Below, piece by piece: positions 12,731 through 22,484 of a stretch of DNA of 64,000 nucleotides. The stretch is from positions 2,294,001-2,358,000 of the forward strand of contig CANUEZ040000203.1 of NCBI GenBank assembly GCA_948099385.1. The letters run 5' to 3'. Position 1 is the stretch's first letter. Every line of letters starts with the position of its first letter. This stretch comes from Fasciola hepatica. Taxonomy: Eukaryota; Platyhelminthes; Trematoda; Plagiorchiida; Fasciolidae. Below the pieces are notes generated by a model. That model was not told the DNA's origin and did not search any database. It saw only the letters and a list, made by a program, of their open reading frames with translations. The position numbers and the translations under genes are program-made.

Positions 12731-14235
12731 TTATGGGCCTAAGTAAAACCAAGGCATTCCCTTATGAACAATCCACACAGATTGCTCATACAATGCAATA
12801 GAGCAGTAGCAGAGTAGATTTGTATAATATGATTCGCCATGCAGCTTGAACACTGAACTGACCATTGAAAATTATGGAAGCACTGCACAGCTGTTTTATC
12901 CGCTAAGGGAATCATGAGCATTGCACATGGACAGAGCCCACACAGGGACACGAACAAGGGTTGGGGTGAACGAATGTCAGTCGAACACCCAAACCACAAG
13001 GCTATCCGATATTGTTCTGAAAGTATTGTTCATCATATACACTACATGATATAGCACAATCCCCAAATTGGCTTCGGCTTTCGCTTTCGCTTTGAACGGT
13101 AACAACCAAATTCTCGCACACCGATCCAATCCTATGTTCCATCACTTCTCTATTTATGGGCCTAAGTAAAACCAAGGCATTCTCTTATGAACAATCCACA
13201 CACAGATTGCTCATACAATGGAACAGAGCAGTAGCAGAGTAGATTTGTATAATATGATTCTCCATGCAGCTTGAACACTGAACTGACCATTGAAAATTAT
13301 GGAAGCACTGTACAGCTGTTTGATCCGCTAAGGGAATCATGAGCATTGCACATGGACAGAGCCCACACAGGGACACGAACAAGGGTTGTGGTGAACGAGA
13401 AACAGTCCAAACCCCAAATCACATTGCTATCCGAGACGTGTCTCATTGCTTTGTTCAACATATACACTACATGATATAGCACAATCCCCAAATTGGCTTC
13501 GGCTTTCGCTTTCGCTTTGAACGGTAACAACCAAATTCTCGCACACCGATCCAATCCTATGTTAGATCACTTCTCTATTTATGGGCCTAAGTAAAACCAA
13601 GGCATTCCCTTATGAACAATCCACACAGATTGCTCATACAATGCAATAGAGCAGTAGCAGTGTAGATTTGCAAAATATGATTCTCCATGCAGCTTCAACA
13701 CTGAACTGACCATTGAAAATTATGGAAGCACTGTACAGCTGTTTGATCCGCTAAGGGAATCATGAGCATTGCACATGGACAGAGCCCACTCGGAGACACG
13801 AACAAGGGTTGGGGTGAACGAATGTCAGTCGAACACCCAAACCACAAGGCTATCCGATATGGGTCTCAACGCTTTGTTCAACATATACACTACATGATAT
13901 AGCACAATCCCCAAATTGGCTTCGGCTTTCGCTTTCGCTTTGAACGGTAACAACCAAATTCTCGCACACCGATCCAATCCTATGTTCCATCACTTCTCTA
14001 TTTATGGGCCTAAGTAAAACCAAGGCATTCCCTTATGAACAATCCACACAGATTGCTCATACAATGCAATAGAGCAGTAGCAGAGTAGATTTGTATAATT
14101 TGATTCTCCATGCAGCTTGAACACTGAACTGACCATTGAAAATTATGGAAGCACTGTACAGCTGTTTGATCCGCTAAGGGAATCATGAGCATTGCACATG
14201 GACAGAGCCCACTCGGAGACACGAACAAGGGTTGG
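12731..14235. repeat. Multi-monomer duplication A, copy 2
   Basis: It repeats the variant order of 10187-11690 at a constant offset of 2544 bp. Agreement ends inside the fourth monomer: copy 1 there has a C-type variable window and copy 2 the standard one. Private change in copy 2: ATGTTAGATCAC near 13559 in place of ATGTTCCATCAC. Confidence 0.85.
13386..13447. other. B-type variable-window cassette (sister of 10844)
   Basis: This carries the same cassette as at 10844-10905, including GAGACGTGTCTC, 2544 bp away within duplication A. Confidence 0.75.
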
Positions 14236-14606
14236 GGTGAACGAATGTCAGTCGAACACCCAAATCAAAAGGCTATCCGATATGGGTCTCATTGCATTGT
14301 TCAACATATACACTACATGATATAGCACAATCCCCATATTGGCTTCGGCTTTCGCTTTCGCTTTGAACGGTAGCAACCAAATTCTCGCACACCCATCCGA
14401 TCCATTATTCCATCACTTCTCTATTTATGGGCCTAAGTAAAACCAAGGCATTCCCTTATGAACAATCCACACAGATTGCTCATACAATGCAATAGAGCAG
14501 TAGCAGAGTAGATTTGTATAATATGATTCTCCATGCAGCTTGAACACTGAACTGACCATTGAAAATTATGGAAGCACTGTACAGCTGTTTGATCCGCTAA
14601 GGGAAT

Positions 14607-14623
14607 CATGAGCATTGCACATG
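14607..14623. other. Imperfect 17 bp palindrome, one per monomer
   Basis: CATGAGCATTGCACATG has dyad symmetry: CATG and GCA on the left pair with TGC and CATG on the right, with one mismatched pair and a single central base. It is nearly invariant across the array; two copies (near 61334 and 63026) instead carry CATGTTACATGG here. It could be a protein-binding dyad or chance. Confidence 0.45.
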
Positions 14624-14661
14624 GACAGAGCCCACTCGGAGACACGAACAAGGGTTGGGGT

Positions 14662-14718
14662 GAACGAATGTCAGTCGAACACCCAAACCACAAGGCTATC
14701 CCATATGGGTCTCAACGC
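14662..14718. other. Variable window of the monomer (cassette-switching segment)
   Basis: In most copies this ~55 bp segment starts GAACGAATGTCAGTCG and ends near GGTCTCAACGC. In a minority it is replaced by clearly different sequence while both flanks remain standard. At least three alternatives recur (listed as separate features), each in several non-adjacent copies. The reference copy given here has the standard version. Confidence 0.75.
14700..14709. other. Perfect palindrome CCCATATGGG present in a subset of monomers
   Basis: A subset of copies carries CCCATATGGG here and the rest CCGATATGGG, a one-base change that breaks the symmetry. In the L-V-N-D domain the palindromic form is mostly confined to D monomers, so it works as a type marker. 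It is not a CArG box, because only four central positions are A/T. Confidence 0.5.
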
Positions 14719-14766
14719 TTTGTTCAACATATACACTACATGATATAGCACAATCCCCAAATTGGC

Positions 14767-14790
14767 TTCGGCTTTCGCTTTCGCTTTGAA
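14767..14790. repeat. Embedded hexamer run (TTCGGC, TTTCGC x2, TTTGAA) in reference monomer
   Basis: Every monomer holds this short run of TTTCGC-related hexamers. Two perfect TTTCGC copies flanked by TTCGGC and TTTGAA is the common state. Expanded or altered states occur mostly between 20.6 and 37.8 kb, with isolated cases at 43.2 and 58.9 kb. The pattern is that of replication slippage inside the satellite. Confidence 0.9.
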
Positions 14791-14795
14791 CGGTA
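14779..14795 (+). promoter_or_regulatory. CENP-B-box-like 17 bp site (7 of 9 essential positions), one per monomer
   Basis: The site reads TTTCGCTTTGAACGGTA. Compared with the essential CENP-B box pattern NTTCGNNNNANNCGGGN, TTCG and CGG match; the central A is G and the last G is T. It recurs in almost every monomer. Exceptions include the copies with a lost T near 26.69, 27.96 and 28.39 kb and those where TTTCGC became TTTGGC near 33.90 and 58.95 kb. Resemblance only: part of the match comes from the adjacent TTTCGC run, and binding is not shown. Confidence 0.3.
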
Positions 14796-15929
14796 ACAAC
14801 CAAATTCTCGCACACCGATCCAATCCTATGTTCCATCACTTCTCTATTTATGGGCCTAAGTAAAACCAAGGCATTCCCTTATGAACAATCCACACAGATT
14901 GCTCATACAATGCAATAGAGCAGTAGCAGAGTAGATTTGTATAATATGATTCTCCATGCAGCTTGAACACTGAACTGACCATTGAAAATGATGGAAGCAC
15001 TGTACAGCTGTTTGATCCGCTAAGGGAATCATGAGCATTGCACAAGGACAGAGCCCACTCGGAGACACGAACAAGGGTTGGGGTGAACGAATGTCAGTCG
15101 AACACCCAAACCACAAGGCTATCCGATATGGGTCTGAACGCTTTGTTCAACATATACACTACATGATATAGCACAATCCCCAAATTGGCTTCGGCTTTCG
15201 CTTTCGCTTTGAACGGTAGCAACCAAATTCTCGCACACCGATCCGATCCTTTATTCCATCACTTCTCTATTTATGGGCCCTAGTAAAACCAAGGCATTCC
15301 CTTATGAACAATCCACACAGATTGCTCATACAATTCAATAGAGCAGTAGCAGAGTAGATTTGTATAATATGATTCGCCATGCAGCTTGAACACTGAACTG
15401 ACCATTGAAAATTATGGAAGCACTGTACAGCTGTTTGATCCGCTAAGGGAATCATGAGCATTGCACATGGACAGAGCCCACACGGGGACACGAACAAGGG
15501 TTGGGGTGAACGAATGTCAGTCGAACACCCAAACCACAAGGCTATCCGATATGGGTCTCAACGCTTTGTTCAACATATACACTACATGATATAGCACAAT
15601 CCCCAAATTGGCTTCGGCTTTCGCTTTCGCTTTGAACGGTAACAACCAAATTCTCGCACACCGATCCAATCCTATGTACCATCACTTCTCTATTTATGGG
15701 CCTAAGTAAAACCAAGGCATTCCCTTATGAACAATCCACACAGATTGCTCATACAATGCAATAGAGCAGTAGCAGAGTAGATTTGTATAATATGATTCTC
15801 CATGCAGCTTGAACACTGAACTGACCATTGAAAATATGGAAGCACTGTACAGCTGTTTGATCCGCTAAGGGAATCATGAGCATTGCACATGGACAGAGCC
15901 CACACGGGGACACGAACAAGGGTTGGGGT

Positions 15930-15986
15930 GAAGGATTGTAATTCCAACCCCCAAAAGCCAAGGATATCATATATGGGTCTGAAAGC
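15930..15986. other. C-type variable-window cassette
   Basis: Same cassette as at 11695, with the private change ATATCATATATGG. Confidence 0.75.
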
Positions 15987-16352
15987 TTTGTTCAACATAT
16001 ACACTACATGATATAGCACAATCCCCAAATTGGCTTCGGCTTTCGCTTTCGCTTTGAACGGTAACAACCAAATTCTCTCACACCGATCCAATCCTATGTT
16101 CCATCACTTCTCTATTTATGGGCCTAAGTAAAACCAAGGCATTCCCTCATGAACAATCCACACAGATTGCTCATACAATGCAATAGAGCAGTAGCAGAGT
16201 AGATTTGTATAATATGATTCTCCATGCAGCTTGAACACTGAAGTGACCATTGAAAATGATGGAAGCACTGTACAGCTGTTTGATCCGCTAAGGGAATCAT
16301 GAGCATTGCACATGGACAGAGCCCACACGGGGACACGAACAAGGGTTGGGGT

Positions 16353-16409
16353 GAAGGATTGTAATTCCAACCCCCAAAAGCCAAGGATATCCTATATGGG
16401 TCTGAAAGC
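16353..16409. other. C-type variable-window cassette
   Basis: Same cassette as at 11695 and in the adjacent monomer to the one at 15930; followed by TCTGAAAGC as in both. Confidence 0.75.
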
Positions 16410-16769
16410 TTTGTTCAACATATACACTACATGATATAGCACAATCCCCAAATTGGCTTCGGCTTTCGCTTTCGCTTTGAACGGTAACAACCAAATTCTC
16501 TCACACCGATCCAATCCTATGTTCCATCACTTCTCTATTTATGGGCCTAAGTAAAACCAAGGCATTCCCTTATGAACAATCCACACACAGATTGCTCATA
16601 CAATGCAATAGAGCAGTAGCAGAGTAGATTTGTATAATATGATTCTCCATGCAGCTTGAACACTGAAGTGACCATTGAAAATGATGGAAGCACTGTACAG
16701 CTGTTTGATCCGCTAAGGGAATCATGAGCATTGCACATGGACAGAGCACACTCGGAGACACGAACAAGG

Positions 16770-16819
16770 TTTGTGGTGAACGAGAAACAGTCCAAACCCC
16801 AAATCACAATGATATCCGA
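16770..16819. other. B-type variable-window cassette (sister of 12112)
   Basis: It matches the subtype at 12112-12160 at an offset of 4658 bp, within duplication B. Confidence 0.75.
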
Positions 16820-17388
16820 TATGGGTCTCAACGCTTTGTTCAACATATACACTACATGATATAGCACAATCCCCAAATTGGCTTCGGCTTTCGCTTTCGC
16901 TTTGAACGGTAACAACCAAATTCTCGCACACCGATCCAATCCTATGTTCCATCACTTCTCTATTTATGGGCCTAAGTAAAACCAAGGCATTCCCTTATGA
17001 ACAATCCACACACAGATTGCTCATACAATGCAATAGAACAGTAGCAGAGTAGATTTGTATAATATGATTCTCCATGCAGCTTGAACACTGAACTGACCAT
17101 TGAAAATTATGGAAGCACTGTACAGCTGTTTGATCCGCTAAGAGAATCATGAGCATTGCACATGGACAGAGCCCACACAGGGACACGAACAAGGGTTGGG
17201 GTGAACGAATGTCAGTCGAACACCCAAACCACAAGGCTATCCCATATGGGTCTCAACGCTTTGTTCAACATATACACTACATGATATAGCACAATCCCCA
17301 AATTGGCTTCGGCTTTCGCTTTCGCTTTGAACGGTAACAACCAAATTCTCGCACACCGTTCCAATCCTATGTTCCATCACTTCTCTAT

Positions 17389-19503
17389 TTATGGGCCTAA
17401 GTAAAACCAAGGCATTCCCTTATGAACAATCCACACAGATTGCTCATACAATGCAATAGAGCAGTAGCAGAGTAGATTTGTATAATATGATTCTCCATGC
17501 AGCTTGAACACTGAACTGACCATTGAAAATTATGGAAGCACTGTACAGCTGTTTGATCCGCTAAGGGAATCATGAGCAATGCACATGGACAGAGCCCTCT
17601 CGGAGACACGAACAAGGGTTGGGGTGAACGAATGTCAGTCGAACACCCAAACCACAAGGCTATCCGATATCGGTCCGAACGCTTTGTTCAACATATACAC
17701 TACATGATAAAGCACAATCGCCAAATTGGCTTCGGGTTTCGCTTTCGCTTTGAACGGTAACAACCAAATTCTCACACACCGTTCCAATCCTATGTTCCAT
17801 CACTTCTCTATTTATGGGCCTAAGTAAAACCAAGGCATTCCCTTATGAACAATCCACACAGATTGCTCATACAATGCAATAGAGCAGTAGCAGAGTAGAT
17901 TTGTATAATATGATTCTCCATGCAGCTTGAACACTGAACTGACCATTGAAAATTATGGAAGCACTGCACAGCTGTTTGATCCGCTAAGGGAATCATGAGC
18001 ATTGCACATGGACAGAGCCCACTCGGAGACACGAACAAGGGTTGGGGTGAACGAATGTCAGTCGAACACCCAAACCACAAGGCTATCCGATATGGGTCTC
18101 AACGATTTGTTCAACATATACACTACATGATATAGCACAATCCCCAAATTGGCTTCGGCTTTCGCTTTCGCTTTGAACGGTAACAATCAAATTCTCGCAC
18201 ACCAATCCAATCCAATGTTCCATCACTTCTCTATTTATGGGCCTAAGTAAAACCAAGGCATTCCCTTATGAACAATCCACACAGATTGCTCATACAATGC
18301 AATAGAGCAGTAGCAGAGTAGATTTGTATAATATGATTCTCCATGCAGCTTGAACACTGAACTGACCATCGAAAATTATGGAAGCACTGTACAGCTGTTT
18401 GATCCGCTAAGGGAATCATGAGCATTGCACATGGACAGAGCCCACACAGGGACACGAACAAGGGTTGGGGTGAACGAATGTCAGTCGAACACCCAAACCA
18501 CAAGGCTATCCCATATGGGTCTCAACGCTTTGTTCAACATATACACTACATGATATAGCACAATCCCCAAATTGGCTTCGGCTTTCGCTTTCGCTTTGAA
18601 CGGTAACAACCAAATTCTCGCACACCGATCCAATCCTATGTTCCATCACTTCTCTATTTATGGGCCTAAGTAAAACCAAGGCATTCCCTTATGAACAATC
18701 CACACAGATTGCTCATACAATGCAATAGAGCAGTAGCAGTGTACATTTGTATAATATGATTCTCCATGCAGCTTGAACACTGAACTGACCATTGAAAATT
18801 ATGGAAGCACTGTACAGCTGTTTGATCCGCTAAGGGAATCATGAGCATTGCACATGGACAGAACCCACTCGGAGACACGAACAAGGGTTGGGGTGAACGA
18901 ATGTCAGTCGAACACCCAAACCACAAGGCTATCCGATATGGGTCTCATTGCTTTGTTCAACATATACACTACATGATATAGCACAATCCCCAAATTGGCT
19001 TCGGCTTTCGCTTTCGCTTTGAACGGTAACAACCAAATTCTCGCACACCGATCCAATCCCATGTACCATCACTTCTCTAATTATGAGCCTAAGTAAAACC
19101 AAGGCATTCCCTCATGAACAATCCACACAGATTGCTCATACAATGCAATAGAGCAGTAGCAGAGTAGATTTGTATAATATGATTCTCCATGCAGCTTGAA
19201 CACTGAACTGACCATTGAAAATTATGGAAGCACTGTACAGCTGTTTGATCCGCTAAGAGAATCATGAGCATTGCACATGGACAGAGCCCACTCGGAGACA
19301 CGAACAAGGGTTGGGGTGAACGAATGTCAGTCGAACACCCAAACCACAAGGCTATCCGATATGGGTCTCAACGATTTGTTCAACATATACACTACATGAT
19401 ATAGCACAATCCCCAAATTGGCTTCGGCTTTCGCTTTCGCTTTGAACGGTAACAATCAAATTCTCGCACACCGATCCAATCCTATGTTCCATCACTTCTC
19501 TAT
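17389..19503. repeat. Five mixed monomers, no clear higher-order repeat
   Basis: Copies start at 17389, 17812, 18235, 18658 and 19081. Notable changes are GGTCCGAACGC near 17672, CCCTCTCGGAG near 17595 (also seen near 38435), CACACCAATCC near 18198 (also near 25856), and ACCATCGAAAA near 18366, an early appearance of the variant typical of N and D monomers further right. Confidence 0.75.
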
Positions 19504-20782
19504 TTATGGGCCTAAGTAAAACCAAGGCATTCCCTCATGAACAATCCACACAGATTGCTCATACAATGCAATAGAGCAGTAGCAGAGTAGATTTGTATAA
19601 TATGATTCTCCATGCAGCTTGAACACTGAACTGACCATTGAAAATTATGGAAGCACTGCACAGCTGTTTGATCCGCTAAGGGAATCATGAGCATTGCACA
19701 TGAACAGAGCCCACACGGGGACACGAACAAGGGTTGGGGTGAACGAATGCCAGTCGAACACCCAAACCACAAGGCTATCCCATATTGGACTGAACGCTTT
19801 GTTCAACATATACACTACATGATATAGCACAATCCCCAAATTGGCTTCGGCTTTCGCTTTCGCTTTGAACGGTAACAACCAAATTCTCGCACACCGATCC
19901 AATCCTATGTTCCATCACTTCTCTATGTATGGGCCCAAATAAAACCAAGGCATTCCCTCATGAACAATCCACACACAGATTGCTCATACAATTCAATAGA
20001 GCAGTAGCAGAGTAGATTTGTATAATATGATTCTCCATGCAGCTTGAACACTGAACTGACCATTGAAAATTATGGAAGCACTGTACAGCTGTTTGATCCG
20101 CTAAGAGAATCATGAGCATTGCACATGGACAGAGCCCACTCGGAGACACGAACAAGGGTTGGGGTGAACGAATGTCAGTCGAACAACCAAACCACAAGGC
20201 TATCCCATATGGGTCTCAACGCTTTGTTCAACATATACACTACATGATATAGCACAATCCCCAAATTGGCTTCGGCTTTCGCTTTCGCTTTGAACGGTAA
20301 CAACCAAATTCTCGCACACCGATCCAATCCTATGTTCCATCACTTCTCTATTTATGGGCCTAAGTAAAACCAAGGCATTCCCTTATGAACAATCCACACA
20401 CAGATTGCTCATACAATGCAATAGAGCAGTAGCAGAGTAGATTTGTATAATATGATTCTCCATGCAGCTTGAACACTGAACTGACCATTGAAAATGATGG
20501 AAGCACTGTACAGCTGTTTGATCCGCTAAGGGAATCATGAGCATTGCACATGGACAGAGCCCACACAGGGACACGAACAAGGGTTGGGGTGAAGGATTGT
20601 AATTCCAACCCCCAAAAGCCAAGGATATCCTATATGGGTCTGAACGCTTTGTTCAACATATACACTACATGATATAGCACAATCCCCAAATTGGCTTCGG
20701 CTTTCGCTTTCGCTTTCGCTTTGAACGGTAACAACCAAATTCTCGCACACCGATCCAATCCTATGTTCCATCACTTCTCTAT
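19504..20782. repeat. Precursor monomers of the dimeric repeat, with one C-type copy
   Basis: The copy at 19504 carries GAATGCCAGTCG and the copy at 19927 carries ATACAATTCAATAG with CTAAGAGAATC, the same two types that alternate from 20783. Between them and the dimers sits a copy at 20352 with a C-type window and one extra hexamer. Confidence 0.75.
20591..20646. other. C-type variable-window cassette
   Basis: Same C cassette, but followed by TCTGAACGC where the copies at 11695-16409 have TCTGAAAGC. Confidence 0.75.
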
Positions 20783-21636
20783 GTATGGGCCTAAATAAAA
20801 CCAAGGCATTCCCTCATGAACAATCCACACACAGATTGCTCATACAATTCAATAGAGCAGTAGCAGAGTAGATTTGTATAATATGATTCTCCATGCAGCT
20901 TGAACACTGAACTGACCATTGAAAATTATGGAAGCACTGTACAGCTGTTTGATCCGCTAAGAGAATCATGAGCATTGCACATGGACAGAGCCCACTCGGA
21001 GACACGAACAAGGGTTGGGGTGAACGAATGTCAGTCGAACACCCAAATCAAAAGGCTATCCGATATGGGTCTCAACGCTTTGTTCAACATATACACTACA
21101 TGATATAGCACAATCCCCAAATTGGCTTCGGCTTTCGCTTTCGCTTTGAACGGTAACAATCAAATTCTCGCACACCGATCCAATCCTATGTTCCATCACT
21201 TCTCTATTTATGGGCCTAAGTAAAACCAAGGCATTCCCTCATGAACAATCCACACAGATTGCTCATACAATGCAATAGAGCAGTAGCAGAGTAGATTTGT
21301 ATAATATGATTCTCCATGCAGCTTGAACACTGAACTGACCATTGAAAATTATGGAAGCACTGCACAGCTGTTTGATCCGCTAAGGGAATCATGAGCATTG
21401 CACATGAACAGAGCCCACACGGGGACACGAACAAGGGTTGGGGTGAACGAATGCCAGTCGAACACCCAAACCACAAGGCTATCCCATATGGGACTGAAAG
21501 CTTTGTTCAACATATACACTACATGATATAGCACAATCCCCAAATTGGCTTCGGCTTTCGCTTTCGCTTTCGCTTTGAACGGTAACAACCAAATTCTCGC
21601 ACACCGATCCAATCCTATGTTCCATCACTTCTCTAT
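20783..21636. repeat. Dimeric higher-order unit 1 (854 bp)
   Basis: It pairs a monomer with ATGTATGGGCC, ATACAATTCAATAG and CTAAGAGAATC (20783) with one carrying GAATGCCAGTCG and GGGACTGAAAGC (21208). The pair repeats immediately to the right. The second monomer here has one extra TTTCGC, which accounts for the 6 bp length difference from its sister. Confidence 0.85.
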
Positions 21637-22484
21637 GTATGGGCCTAAATAAAACCAAGGCATTCCCTCATGAACAATCCACACACAGATTGCTCATACA
21701 ATTCAATAGAGCAGTAGCAGAGTAGATTTGTATAATATGATTCTCCATGCAGCTTGAACACTGAACTGACCATTGAAAATTATGGAAGCACTGTACAGCT
21801 GTTTGATCCGCTAAGAGAATCATGAGCATTGCACATGGACAGAGCCCACTCGGAGACACGAACAAGGGTTGGGGTGAACGAATGTCAGTCGAACACCCAA
21901 ATCAAAAGGCTATCCGATATGGGTCTCAACGCTTTGTTCAACATATACACTACATGATATAGCACAATCCCCAAATTGGCTTCGGCTTTCGCTTTCGCTT
22001 TGAACGGTAACAATCAAATTCTCGCACACCGATCCAATCCTATGTTCCATCACTTCTCTATTTATGGGCCTAAGTAAAACCAAGGCATTCCCTCATGAAC
22101 AATCCACACAGATTGCTCATACAATGCAATAGAGCAGTAGCAGAGTAGATTTGTATAATATGATTCTCCATGCAGCTTGAACACTGAACTGACCATTGAA
22201 AATTATGGAAGCACTGCACAGCTGTTTGATCCGCTAAGGGAATCATGAGCATTGCACATGAACAGAGCCCACACGGGGACACGAACAAGGGTTGGGGTGA
22301 ACGAATGCCAGTCGAACACCCAAACCACAAGGCTATCCCATATGGGACTGAAAGCTTTGTTCAACATATACACTACATGATATAGCACAATCCCCAAATT
22401 GGCTTCGGCTTTCGCTTTCGCTTTGAACGGTAACAACCAAATTCTCGCACACCGATCCAATCCTATGTTCCATCACTTCTCTAT
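21637..22484. repeat. Dimeric higher-order unit 2 (848 bp)
   Basis: This is a near copy of the preceding 854 bp pair, with monomers at 21637 and 22062, including shared private variants ATCAAAAGGC and GGTAACAATCAAATTC. The main difference is loss of one hexamer in the second monomer. Confidence 0.85.

Larger units (their letters stand above)
14425..14847. repeat. Reference monomer (423 bp) with internal map
   Basis: This copy is close to the common form and serves as a map. It begins TTATGGGCCTAAG. The 2 bp CACA indel site follows near 14468-14475. A PvuII-type CAGCTG sits at 14582-14587 inside the palindrome ACAGCTGT. A 17 bp imperfect palindrome lies at 14607-14623. The segment that switches sequence between monomers is 14662-14718. 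The hexamer run is 14767-14790 and the CENP-B-box-like site is 14779-14795. The closing block is TCTCGCACACCGATCC and then CACTTCTCTAT. CpG dinucleotides (about 12-13 per monomer) lie mostly in the second half. Confidence 0.9.
14236..15693. repeat. Mostly standard monomers
   Basis: Copies start at 14425, 14848 and 15271, preceded by the tail of the copy at 14002. The 14002 tail has CACCCATCCGATCC with TTATTCC and ACGGTAGCAACC, and the copy at 14848 has a similar ending near 15218-15255, so this closing-block variant is shared by near neighbours. Confidence 0.75.
15694..16538. repeat. Two adjacent monomers with C-type variable window
   Basis: Copies start at 15694 and 16116, and both carry the C cassette followed by TCTGAAAGCTTTG. 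The first has a 1 bp deletion (GAAAATATGG for GAAAATTATGG near 15832). This is the only place where two C-type copies are direct neighbours. Confidence 0.8.
16300..17388. repeat. Multi-monomer duplication B, copy 2
   Basis: It follows the variant order of 11640-12730 at a constant offset of 4658 bp. Differences include CAGAGCACACTCG near 16743 in place of CAGAGCCCACTCG. Confidence 0.8.

Noticed and set aside
14511..14525. TTTGTATAATATGAT as a TATA box or bacterial -10 element
   Set aside because: An AT-rich word repeated in every monomer, with no partner element, transcript evidence or downstream gene.
14700..14709. CArG box (MADS/SRF site) at CCCATATGGG
   Set aside because: The CArG pattern needs six A/T bases between CC and GG; here only four central positions are A/T.
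17572..17760. 62-64 codon plus-strand frames ending in GFGFRFRFER (also at 24365, 24788, 26075, 35431, 38835 and 60903)
   Set aside because: They appear only where a chance TGATATAG to TGATAAAG change removes a stop, and the arginine/phenylalanine tail is just the TTTCGC hexamer run translated.
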